Source: Microbispora hainanensis
GTDB taxonomy: Bacteria > Actinomycetota > Actinomycetes > Streptosporangiales > Streptosporangiaceae
Direction of reading: 5' to 3'
Assembly (NCBI RefSeq): GCF_036186745.1
Contig: NZ_CP108086.1
Coordinates: 1,922,001 to 1,986,000, forward strand
Length of the DNA: 64,000 nt
Each line of letters begins with the position of its first letter. The first letter of the stretch is position 1. The notes under the pieces were generated by a model. It was given only the letters and a program-made list of their open reading frames with translations, made no database searches and was not told the origin of the DNA. This document shows, piece by piece, positions 1 through 8,066 of this stretch. Position numbers and translations under genes: made by a program.

Positions 1-953
1 TCGATGCCGCCGGTGACCGCGCGGAGCATGTTGCGTTCGGCTCGCTCAGCCCCGCGTACGTTTTGCTCGTGATGGGTGAAGGTGTTGACCGCCTGCACCA
101 CGCCCCAGGCCGTACCACGCCACGGCGCTACGCGTAGGTCGTGGTTCCAAAGCTTGGCCAGGGTGTCTCGCTTGTTCTCCGCCATCGTTCGGCTGCGGCC
201 TCGCCCCTGTGGCATCGGTGTGTGGGCCTCCAAGAACGCCTGCCACTGCCGCTCGCTGACCTCGACCCGGCACAACTCGCGTACGACCATCGAGAACTCG
301 TCGGCCAGCGCATAGACGATGTTCAGCGCGTCCCGAGCTTCGGCGAGCCGCAGCTTCGAATACCGGGAGTGCTTGATCTTGACCTGCTGCCCGCGCTCGG
401 CGAGACCAGCGGCCATCGTATTGTCACAGACGATGTGAGTCACTGCCCTTTTGAACGTCGTGGCCAGGGAACCGTCGAAGGACGTCGCACCGAACAGGTG
501 GGGCCGGAACTCGACGCCTTCGGGCGTGACGACGTTCTCGGGCACCTCGACCGACACCCAGGCGACCGCTCCGCCCTTTAGCAGCCCGGCGGATCCGATC
601 GACAGATCGGCGTCCAGGAGCCTGGAGACGGTGTTGATCAGCCATTCGACGTAGGGATGTGGCTCGTAGCCGTCGGAGAAGATGCCCATGACATGGCCGT
701 TGTCGCTGCGCACGATGGCCTGCCTGCCGGGCACCTGGGCCAGTCCGCCGCGCGGGTCTTCCACGTAGACGGGGCTGCTCAGCGCCTCCCAGCCGAACAG
801 CCGCCGCTTGACGTCGTCCACAGGGATCGGGCCGGGATAGTGGTTCGGCTCCTCGCCTTGCATGCTCGCGCGGTAGTGCCAGGCCGTACCGCGCTTCTCG
901 GTGAAGCCGATCAAGGTGTTGGCGTTCAGCCATTCCAGAGACTCCCTGGACAT
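1..953 (-). CDS. DUF932 (phage/plasmid-like, TIGR03299-type) protein, 3' end beyond window
   Basis: An open frame of about 317 codons runs from an ATG at 953 off the left edge, so the C-terminus is missing. A purine-rich GAGGGGAGA lies just upstream of the start. The translation (MSRESLEWLNANTL..., then segments GGAVAWVSVEVPE, FGATSFDGS, VCDNTM and IKHSRYSKLRL) has the order and wording of the DUF932 family found on actinobacterial plasmids, phages and integrative elements. The biochemical role of the family is unknown; some members have been linked to plasmid maintenance. The neighbours (DUF4192, ComM-like, DUF2637) fit an integrated element. Family assignment is by recognition, not by search. 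Confidence 0.8.
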   Translation of the reverse strand, partial: MSRESLEWLNANTLIGFTEKRGTAWHYRASMQGEEPNHYPGPIPVDDVKRRLFGWEALSSPVYVEDPRGGLAQVPGRQAIVRSDNGHVMGIFSDGYEPHPYVEWLINTVSRLLDADLSIGSAGLLKGGAVAWVSVEVPENVVTPEGVEFRPHLFGATSFDGSLATTFKRAVTHIVCDNTMAAGLAERGQQVKIKHSRYSKLRLAEARDALNIVYALADEFSMVVRELCRVEVSERQWQAFLEAHTPMPQGRGRSRTMAENKRDTLAKLWNHDLRVAPWRGTAWGVVQAVNTFTHHEQNVRGAERAERNMLRAVTGGI

Positions 954-987
954 GTCTGTCTCCCCTCGGTGCGGTGGAAATGAGAAA

Positions 988-1009
988 GGCACCGGCCGTG
1001 GCCGGTGCC
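988..1009 (-). terminator. perfect 10-bp hairpin between two minus-strand genes
   Basis: GGCACCGGCC and GGCCGGTGCC form a perfect 10-bp stem with a 2-nt loop. Read on the minus strand, the stem follows the stop of the 1092-1652 gene and is followed by a T-rich TTTCTCATTT. It lies about 35 bp before the DUF932 start, so it may act as a terminator or attenuator. Confidence 0.5.
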
Positions 1010-1091
1010 GTCGATGTCGTAGCTGATGATGGTAAGGAGAATTACCAGATCTGCCGCATTCTCCAGCGAGAGCGCCGGAGTTCGGGCGAGC

Positions 1092-1652
1092 TCATGTGGA
1101 GCGTTGCTGTACGGCGTAGGCCACGCGTTCGGTCAGTTCACGGTCGGCTACGCAAATTTCGATCGTGCTCGTGCTGTCGCCGTAAACGGTGAACGAGCCG
1201 GACGCGGCCTCCAGCCGCCACCGGACGACGGTCTCTCGCTCTTTCTCGGTGAGCGAGGCCTCCGGCAGCAGTTCCACCAGGGTTTCGATGATCTCAGCCC
1301 GTGTGCCGTTCTCGGTCACCCTCTTCGCCAACCGCTCAAAGCAGGTGATCAGGTCCCGTCGATAGTCGGGCAGTAGGCGGCGCTCGATCCTCTTCGCGAC
1401 GAACTTCGCCCCTCGCGCCGCTGTCACCGTGATCTCATGCCGTCGCAGGTCAGGACACATGCCCCTGCTGCCGTCGGGGTAGATACCGAGCACCCTGATC
1501 CGTCCCCGCTGATTCCAGATCGGATGCACGACGAGCCGCGCGCCGGCGGGTCCCATGAGGTAGGCCGGATGACCGGGCCGCACCAGGGGCCGGTAGCCCT
1601 CCAGATGCTCGGCGACCTCGATCGCCAATTCCTCGACTTCCCATTCGTTCAT
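1092..1652 (-). CDS. hypothetical protein (186 aa)
   Basis: The ATG start has a clear GAAAGGAGT ribosome site 5 bp upstream. The protein begins MNEWEVEELAIEVAEHL, is soluble, and has no signal peptide or membrane segment. Its middle (SGxxRGMCPDLRRHEITVTAARGAKFVAKRIERRLLPDY) is basic and its C-terminal half is amphipathic. I do not recognise a family. The codon pattern and ribosome site support a real gene. It sits among plasmid-type genes in the same orientation, so it is probably cargo of the same element. Confidence 0.65.
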   Translation of the reverse strand: MNEWEVEELAIEVAEHLEGYRPLVRPGHPAYLMGPAGARLVVHPIWNQRGRIRVLGIYPDGSRGMCPDLRRHEITVTAARGAKFVAKRIERRLLPDYRRDLITCFERLAKRVTENGTRAEIIETLVELLPEASLTEKERETVVRWRLEAASGSFTVYGDSTSTIEICVADRELTERVAYAVQQRST

Positions 1653-1856
1653 CCCGGACTCCTTTCAAAGTAATTCGTTGACGAGTTAAAAGCGGGCCGA
1701 TCTGGCACCGCAGGGAGCAGTTGAGATTGCCGACCGAGCTTTATTAACTTCGATCGAGGCTCACATCTAAATACGGACGACGGCACAGCCCGAACGTCCG
1801 CCCACCGAGACCGTCACCCGCGCCGATCCGCAGCGACGGTACGGATGTAACGGATT

Positions 1857-1890
1857 CGGCGGGCGCTTTGAAACGGGACAGCGCCCGCCG
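1857..1890 (-). terminator. GC-rich hairpin after a minus-strand gene
   Basis: CGGCGGGCGCT (1857-1867) pairs perfectly with AGCGCCCGCCG (1880-1890) around a 12-nt loop. It lies 15 bp downstream of the stop of the minus-strand gene at 1905-2216. There is no T tract, so its termination role is inferred from position. Confidence 0.5.
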
Positions 1891-1904
1891 GTCCGGAGTT
1901 GGCT

Positions 1905-2216
1905 TTATGGCTGCTCTTCGTTGCGCATACGCTCTTGCTCAGCGCGGAATCGGTAGATGTCCCGGCCTGGCTTGGAGCACTCCTGGCAGCGACAGCCGTA
2001 CCTGTGGATATCGCTGACGTGGAAAACCTGGATGCGGTCCTGCCACGGTGTGGGATAGAGCGACTCGTCCAGTTCCACATGCGCGCGTTCGCGCTGCTTG
2101 TTGACCTTGGTCACCGTGCCCGGGTAGTAAAACGGAGACTGGTAGGACTCCGTCCACCACGGCCGCACCGGGATGTGGAAGAAGGGGCGGACCAGGACGC
2201 GCTCACCGGGTTCCAT
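1905..2216 (-). CDS. small hypothetical protein with CxCxxC motif (103 aa)
   Basis: The start is set at the ATG at 2216 (MEPGERVLVRPFFHIPVRP), which has GGAAGGGGG about 9 bp upstream. A longer frame exists but overlaps the previous gene with low-quality sequence. The protein has a beta-rich N-terminus (ERVLVRPFF, PGTVTKVNKQRERAHVELDE) resembling a small SH3/KOW-like barrel, followed by YGCRCQECSKPG, a cysteine cluster that could bind metal. It overlaps the 3' end of the ComM-like gene by 14 bp, which suggests translational coupling. No function can be given. Confidence 0.6.
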   Translation of the reverse strand: MEPGERVLVRPFFHIPVRPWWTESYQSPFYYPGTVTKVNKQRERAHVELDESLYPTPWQDRIQVFHVSDIHRYGCRCQECSKPGRDIYRFRAEQERMRNEEQP

Positions 2217-3701
2217 CGCCGTTCGCCCCCTTCCACAACTCCAGGGCACCCGCCGCGTCGTCGAGCTGCGGGCGGTCGGCACCGCGCAGGTCCGCCAGTG
2301 TCCAGGCCACGCGCAGCAGCCGGGGCAGCCCGTCAGCCGTCACGAGCCCGGTGTTGACCGCCGATCGGAGCAGCTCGGCGGCCTCCGGCACGACGGGAAA
2401 GCGCGTTCGCAGGTCTGACGCTGGTACCTCTGCGTTCCTCCGCCACGGCGTGTCGGCCAGCCGGTGAGCCGCCCGCACTCTCGCTGCGAGCACCCGCACG
2501 GCCACCGCCGCGCTCGATTCACTCGCCCGCGCTTGGCCATCCCCCCACTCGACAGGCGCGCGTACGGCGACGCGTGACAGGAGCAGGGCCAGGCGCGCCC
2601 GGTAGCGGCGCCTTGCCTCCGGTGTGCAGCCACACTCTTCCCGCCCTGCAGGGCACTGGCAGGGGCGAGCATCGAGAACCAGGGTGAACCGTGCCGGGTA
2701 GCGGACGCTGCGGCCCTGCCCTGCGAGGTGGATCTGTCCGCTGTCCATTGGCCGGCACAGGCCGTCCAGGACCGGGCGGGCGAACTCCGGCGCGTCGGCC
2801 AGATGCAGCACGCCGCGGTGGGCGAGCGAGACCGCACCCGGGCGGTTGCCCGCCACACTGCCGAAGATCGCTGTAGGAGTCTCCGTATGGTGCGGCGCGG
2901 ACAGCGGAGGCGTGATCCCCGGTGCCCTGTCGGATTGTCCGGCCAGCGAGTGGATCTCGGCGACCTGGCGGGCGGCCTTTTGTCGGTCAGCGGCGGCAGG
3001 ATGCCCGGTAGGCGTTCGGCGAGCATCGTGGCTGGGCCGTCGCCGGACAGGAACAGGTGGTGCCCGCCTGCTGCGCAGACCTCGAGCGCGTGGCGGGCCG
3101 CCTGGTTGCCGGACACGTCGGCCAGGTCGACGGCGAAGGGCGATGACGGCGCAGGCTCCGGCTCCCTGTCGTGCTGATCGCGGAGGGTCCCGTGGCGGAG
3201 CTGGTCGACCACGTCGGCCAGCCGGGTTACGGGCATCACCACGGTGCCGGGCACCTGCGCCGCCTCCCGAGCGCAGTCGGCGGGGACGGCGACTCTGCTG
3301 ATTCCGGCCCGGACAGCGGCAGCCACCATCGGCAGGACGCCTCTGATGGGGCGTATCCCACCGTCCAGGGCCAGTTCGCCGAGGAATACCCGCCCGGCGA
3401 TCCGTTTGGGTGGGATGACACCGGCGGCGGCCAGCAGCGCCACGGCCAGCGCGAGATCGGCCGCCGCGTCGTAGACCGGTGGGATCATCGGTGTCACGCT
3501 CACCGTGATCCTGGCGTCCGGCCAGGCTGTTCCGCTGTTGAGGATCGCGGCCCGGATTCGTGCGCGGGCAGGCCAGACCGACGATTCGGGCAGGCCGACC
3601 AGATGCAACTCCGCGTCGCCGGGTACGGCCTCGGCCTCGACGTCGATCACATGCGCAGTGAGGCCGGTCAGGGCGACCGATCGGGTGGAGGCGTAGCCCA
3701 T
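2203..3701 (-). pseudogene. ComM/YifB-like Mg-chelatase family protein, split by a -1 frameshift and with degenerate ATPase motifs
   Basis: The N-terminal half (MGYASTRSVALTGLTAHVIDVEAEA..., VGLPESSV..., RVFLGELALDG) matches the ChlI-type domain of ComM/YifB. The C-terminal half (VAEIHSLAG, APHH, RPGAVSLAHRGVLHLADAPEF, Mg_chelatase_C-like end) continues in another frame. The switch falls at a run of four A on the coding strand (2978-2981) and needs a -1 slip or one extra A. The usual Walker A GPPGxGKT reads SGDGPATML, and Walker B LDEAPEF reads LADAPEF, so ATP hydrolysis is doubtful even if the frames were joined. A GTG at 3710 overlapping the upstream stop is an alternative start. It could be a pseudogene, a programmed frameshift or an assembly error. 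Confidence 0.75.
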
Positions 3702-3706
3702 GCCGT

Positions 3707-4789
3707 TCACCAGCCCACCGGTAGCACCGGTCGCGCAAGGTCCGGGCACTGCGCGGCCTTGTCGGCGATCTCGTCGGCCATGCCCGCGAAGTCCATGCCG
3801 CAGACGGTCTCCGGCGGTAGCCCGCAGTCCAGGGCGGTGCGGATCAGTCCTGCCAGGCTGTAGCGGGGATCGGCCGACAGCGCCCGTTCCACGGCGACGC
3901 GCGCCAGCGGTCCGTCTCCGGTGCGCAGTGCGAGGAACGCCAGCAGCGCGGCGGGAGGGGCGGCGAAGTCCGGTTCCACCCTGCGGGTGAGTTGGGTCCA
4001 CAGCCTGATGTGGGTGTCGTCGTCGTATCGGCCGATCAAGGTCATGGCCGCGTCTCGGACGAAGATCGCACTGAGTCGGACGGCGAGCCTGGCGACCTCG
4101 TCGGCGGACAGGTCCTGTCCGGCCTGGGTGCGGTCCAGCGCGGCGGCGACCTGAGCAAGTCCCTCGTGATACCAGTCGTGATCGCCCCCAGTGGCAAGCA
4201 GGCTGCGCGCCTCGGCGCAGGCTTCCCGGGTGGCGGCCTGCACCTGTTCCCGGTCCTGTCCCCCGGCCGGGGCGAGCATGGCTTCGAGTGCCGCGCGGTT
4301 GGGCCGGGCAACATACCCGGCGAACACCGCCGCCGCGGCGGCCGGGTTGCTCCCCGCGTCGTACGGGACGCCGTCGGGTGAGCAGCAGTCGGGATCGGGG
4401 CAGGTGTATGACCAGTAGCGGCCGTCCTCGACCCGCAGCGCGTCGATCGTGTCGATCCCCGCATCCGACAGTGCGCCGCGTACCGCGTCCATCACGGGAG
4501 TGACGTGCCACCCGGGCCCGTACCCGATGAGCATCGCCCGTTCGGTGCCGTTGCGGGTGAGCAGGTCGGCGAAGCGCCGGGCCAGGTCGGGCGTGTCCTC
4601 GGAGTTGTCCGGCAGGTCGAAACGCATGCTGAACCGCAGCCCCCGGGCGGTGCTGTCAGGGTCGGCGGTGGGTTCGAACGCCATCGCGATGATGCTGCGC
4701 TCCGGGTAGAATCCCAGCATGTAGGGCACGATCGCGATGAAGTCCGCCGGACGGCTCAGCCGCACCGTGTGATCCAGACCAGAGGTCAT
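3707..4789 (-). CDS. DUF4192 domain-containing protein (360 aa)
   Basis: The start at 4789 (MTSGLDHTVRLSRPADF) is chosen because AGGAGG lies 6 bp upstream. The segment LSRPADFIAIVPYMLGFYPERSIIAMAF is the hallmark opening of the actinobacterial DUF4192 family. Later parts (ERAMLIGYGPGWHVTPVMDAV, YWSYTCPDPDCCSPDGVPYD) also fit. The length is normal for the family. Function is unknown; these genes are common on plasmids and integrated elements. The stop overlaps a possible GTG start of the ComM-like gene (GTGA), so the two are probably translated together. Confidence 0.85.
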   Translation of the reverse strand: MTSGLDHTVRLSRPADFIAIVPYMLGFYPERSIIAMAFEPTADPDSTARGLRFSMRFDLPDNSEDTPDLARRFADLLTRNGTERAMLIGYGPGWHVTPVMDAVRGALSDAGIDTIDALRVEDGRYWSYTCPDPDCCSPDGVPYDAGSNPAAAAAVFAGYVARPNRAALEAMLAPAGGQDREQVQAATREACAEARSLLATGGDHDWYHEGLAQVAAALDRTQAGQDLSADEVARLAVRLSAIFVRDAAMTLIGRYDDDTHIRLWTQLTRRVEPDFAAPPAALLAFLALRTGDGPLARVAVERALSADPRYSLAGLIRTALDCGLPPETVCGMDFAGMADEIADKAAQCPDLARPVLPVGW

Positions 4790-4860
4790 AAGTGTCCTCC
4801 TGAACATGAAGAAACCCCCGGCGCGGTCAGCCGAGGGCGATGGAATGAAGAAGGGCGGGG

Positions 4861-5160
4861 TCAGCAGCGTTCGATGCGGACGCCGCCGCGCGGTCCAAGG
4901 AAGATCCGCCGATCGGGGTAGTCGAGCCCGTCGGCGGAGCCGTACAGCCTGATTTCGCAGTCGTCCCCCACGCACGGGGTGAGGACGTCGGCGGCCTCGC
5001 GGTGAGCGAACGCGAAGGGCGAGCGCTGCCAGTAGCCGTACCGGTGCCGATCGGACAGCTTGCGCCGGGCATCGGCCAGGGAAGAGAACTCCTCCAGATC
5101 ATCCGGCTGTGGTGAGCCGTACCCGTTGCCGCCGTGCCAGAGCCCGTACCAACGTCCCAT
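4861..5160 (-). CDS. small hypothetical protein (99 aa)
   Basis: The start is placed at the ATG at 5160 (MGRWYGLWHGGNGYGSP), which has a strong GAGGGGGG ribosome site 8 bp upstream. The protein is short, aromatic-rich at its N-terminus and mixed beyond (DDLEEFSSLADARRKLSDRHRYGYWQRSPF; PDRRIFLGPRGG). I do not recognise it. It lies 71 bp upstream of the DUF4192 gene in the same orientation and probably belongs to the same transcript. Confidence 0.55.
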   Translation of the reverse strand: MGRWYGLWHGGNGYGSPQPDDLEEFSSLADARRKLSDRHRYGYWQRSPFAFAHREAADVLTPCVGDDCEIRLYGSADGLDYPDRRIFLGPRGGVRIERC

Positions 5161-5174
5161 GATCGTGCCCCCCC

Positions 5175-5330
5175 TCAGGTCCGGGCCGGGCAGCCGGGCG
5201 AGGCGTGGTCGCCGCCGCAGTAGCCGCACCACTCGTCCATGGCGTAGATCGACAGCTCTTCGGCGTACCGGTCGCGCCACTCCAGCTGCGCCCTGGTGTA
5301 AGCCTCGGGCTTTCGCGACGAATTTGAGCG
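5175..5330 (-). pseudogene. 3' fragment of a small zinc-knuckle-like protein, cut off by IS1380
   Basis: The last ~45 codons of a minus-strand gene are visible (EAYTRAQLEWRDRYAEEL...MDEWCGYCGGDHASPGCPART). CGYC followed by H and C gives a CCHC-like zinc-knuckle spacing. The frame reaches the left inverted repeat of the insertion sequence, and no matching 5' part occurs on the other side, so the gene has lost its beginning. Confidence 0.5.
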
Positions 5331-6961
5331 GGCTTGATCGTTTACATGAGAAAAGTGCCTTTGAGCTGGGAGGATTGGGCTTGTCGAGAGTCCTGTCCGC
5401 ACCAGTTCAGAAGGCACTTTCCAAGTGAAGACTATCGCGTTGCAGCGCAAGATCGTGGTGTCCGCCGACGGCTCGGGACTCGTCTCGCAGGCCGGTGGGC
5501 TGCTGTTGCTGGAGACGTTGCGGGTCACCGGCCTGGGCAGGGAACTATCGGCGCAGCTGGAACGGTGGCGTCCGTCCCGGGCGGTACACGACCCGGGCAA
5601 AGTCATCGCCGATCTGGCCCTCACGCTGGCGTTAGGCGGGGACTGCCTGGCCGACATCGCGATGCTCCGCGCTCAGCCCGAGCTGTTCGGCCCGATCGCC
5701 TCCGACCCGACCGTGTCCCGGGTGATCGACCGCCTGGCCGCCGACCCCGTCCGCGCGCTTAAGGCGATCCGCGCCGCCCGTGCCACCGCCCGGCAGCGGG
5801 CCTGGGCCCTGGCCGGCCCCCACGCCCCCGGCACCGACGGCCAGCTGATTCCCCTCGACATCGACGCGACCATCGTCATCGCCCACTCTGACAAGCAACA
5901 GGCCGCGCCGACCTGGAAGAAGACCTTCGGGTTCCACCCGATGACGGTCTTCGCCGACCACGGAGCGACCGGGGGCGGGGAACCCTTGGCGATCATGCTG
6001 CGGCCCGGCAACGCCGGATCCAACACCGCCGCCGACCACATCACCGCCACCCGGCTGGCGCTGGCCCAGCTTCCCAAGCACCGCCGCCGTCAGGTACTGA
6101 TCCGCGCCGATTCCGGCGGCGGCACCCGCGAGTTCCTCACCTGGCTGTCCCGGCCCGGGCGGCGGCTGTCGTACTCCATCGGGTTCGCCCTCACCGAAGA
6201 AATCCAGGCCGCGATTCTGGCTCTGCCCGCGCAGGCGTGGACGCCCGCCTACGACTCAGGCGGGCAGGTACGGCCGGGTGCGTGGGTGGCCGAGCTGACC
6301 GGCCTGGTGAAGCTGGACGGCTGGCCGAAGGGCATGCGCCTGATTGTGCGCAAAGAGCGCCCGCACCCGGGCGCGCAGTTGCGCTTCACCGACATCGACG
6401 GGCACCGCTTCACCTGTTTTGTCACCGACACCCGCCGCGGTCAGCTCGCCGACCTGGAGCTACGCCACCGCCGCCGCGCCCGCTGCGAAGACCGCATCCG
6501 CGCCGCCAAGGACACCGGGCTGCGCAACCTGCCGCTGCACGACTTCGACCAGAATCAGATCTGGTGTGAGGTCGTCGCCCTGGCCTGCGAACTCCTGGCT
6601 TGGATGCAGATGCTCGCCCTGGATGGGCCGGCCCGCCGTTATGAGCCCAAACGGCTGCGGCTTCGCCTGTTCGCCGTCGCCGCCCGCCTGGTCCGCGGCG
6701 GACGCCGCCTACGCCTGCGCATCGCCGCGTCCTGGCCCTGGGCCGGCCAACTGGTCACCGCCATCACCCGGCTCCAAGCACTCCCGGCACCGACCTGATC
6801 CGGCACCAAACCGCCCCGACGACCAGGAAGGACACCCCGCGGGCCCGTGGAACCCCGTCCACCCGGCGCGACAGCCGGGCCACCAGGCTGACCACGACCG
6901 CGATTTCACACTCCAGCCGAACCGCTCAGCCAGCGACCTGATGAACGTGAAAGATCGAGGC
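5331..6961 (+). mobile_element. IS1380-family insertion sequence (~1.63 kb)
   Basis: The element contains one transposase gene. Imperfect terminal repeats are visible: GGCTTGATCGTTTAC at 5331-5345 against the complement of GTGAAAGATCGAGGC at 6947-6961 (11 of 15 match). The exact ends may differ by a few bases. The flanking bases (GAGCG on the left, TAGAA on the right) show no target duplication, and the two sides carry unrelated truncated genes, which suggests a deletion or rearrangement next to the element. Confidence 0.75.
5425..6798 (+). CDS. IS1380-family transposase (457 aa)
   Basis: This is a DDE transposase starting at GTG 5425. Residues typical of the family are present: LDIDATIVIAHSDK with the first Asp, LIRADSGGGTREFL with the second Asp, and a C-terminal region (ARCEDRIRAAKDTGLRNLPLHDF...WCEVVALACELLAWMQ) with the catalytic Glu and the family signature. 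The length is normal and no frameshift is seen, so the enzyme could be active. It is the only gene in the element. Confidence 0.9.
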   Translation: MKTIALQRKIVVSADGSGLVSQAGGLLLLETLRVTGLGRELSAQLERWRPSRAVHDPGKVIADLALTLALGGDCLADIAMLRAQPELFGPIASDPTVSRVIDRLAADPVRALKAIRAARATARQRAWALAGPHAPGTDGQLIPLDIDATIVIAHSDKQQAAPTWKKTFGFHPMTVFADHGATGGGEPLAIMLRPGNAGSNTAADHITATRLALAQLPKHRRRQVLIRADSGGGTREFLTWLSRPGRRLSYSIGFALTEEIQAAILALPAQAWTPAYDSGGQVRPGAWVAELTGLVKLDGWPKGMRLIVRKERPHPGAQLRFTDIDGHRFTCFVTDTRRGQLADLELRHRRRARCEDRIRAAKDTGLRNLPLHDFDQNQIWCEVVALACELLAWMQMLALDGPARRYEPKRLRLRLFAVAARLVRGGRRLRLRIAASWPWAGQLVTAITRLQALPAPT

Positions 6962-7638
6962 TAGAAAACGCACTTCAGGGGGGCCTGACTCACAAGCTCG
7001 AAGTGGGCCGCCCTTATCAAGAACTCGCCGATCTCCAAGGCCCGGACTATCGAAGCCCGGCACACGGCATCCCCGCCGACTCGCTCTGCGGCAACGCCCC
7101 GTTCTCGAACCGCTGCGCGCCAGAATTGGAGTCTCTGACCCGCCCAGGTCCTGGCTACTCCCGGGACAAAGCCCTGGAGATGGTCCGAACGCGGTATGAG
7201 CGGTTGCCGCCATTGATGCGCCACACGTTGCCGCGCCTGCTGGCAGACGTGCGTGTCCGGGCTACGTTCGCCGAACTCCGCAGCGAGGGTTGGAAAGACT
7301 GGCATCTCCTTACTGCTCTGGCCAATCTCATCGTCAACACGCGGGTGGCGGCGAAGTGTGGCACACCGACCTGGGAAAGCGCCGACTCCTATAAAGATCT
7401 ATTTGTTACCGAGATGAACAGGCCCGAGGAAACCGATGACCCGTCCGTGGCTACAGACGTAGTGACACGGAAGGCTCTCAAGGACGCTCTGGATCTGTCC
7501 GTAATGTCAACGGTGCATAGCTGGGGTTTGGAGATCCATCTGTCGTCCGTGGATCCGGGCGCTGTCCTCAAGATTCTCGGTGAGCGCTACGGATACTGGA
7601 CTGACGACATTGACCACGAGGATTTCTTCCTCAAGTAG
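6962..7638 (+). pseudogene. unrecognised protein, probably 5'-truncated at the IS1380 edge
   Basis: The frame is open from the right end of the insertion sequence (ENALQGGLTHKLEVGRPYQELADL...) to the stop at 7638. It has a helical, sensible C-terminal half (KALEMVRTRYERLPPLMRHTLPRLL; LRSEGWKDWHLLTALANLIVN; VHSWGLEIHLSSVDPG). There is no good ribosome site; a GTG at 7003 is possible. The likeliest reading is the 3' part of a gene whose start was removed with the insertion. The family is unknown to me. Confidence 0.5.
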
Positions 7639-8066
7639 GCCGCTCGGACCAAGTCTTGCCGTGTGAAGCAGCATCAGACAAAGGTTTCTGTAGGACCATG
7701 ATGCCGACCGTTGGGCAGACGCCCGAAGGCAAGGTCGTAGGCGTTTGAGTACGCACCGCAACTGCCGTGCCCATGACGGCCAGATCCCGGGTCGGCCAGG
7801 ACCGCGTCTAGATCTGCGAACAGAGGTGGGGAAGCCGGCCAGTTGCTAAGACTAAGCAGCCCACACCGCCACTGCGGGCGCTCGCCGCCTCACCGTCATG
7901 CGCGACCGGGCGCTCGATCCACACCTTTGGGTGCGACTGGCCCGGCATGATGCCGTCCCGTCTCCAGCTCAGCCACGAGGCTGGCTGGAGTGGAGCGCAT
8001 CGTGCGTCCTCGGCAACGCTAGCCTGCTTATGTTGTTCCCCTATTCGACCGCGCTGGAGGCTGATC
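7639..8066. other. non-coding stretch upstream of the STAND gene
   Basis: No convincing gene, RNA or repeat is seen in these 428 bp. Base composition is less GC-rich and codon bias is absent, as in decayed mobile DNA. The promoter of the STAND gene should lie near its right end (AT-richer TAGCCTGCTTATGTTG at about 8019-8034), but no clear -35/-10 pair stands out. Confidence 0.4.
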
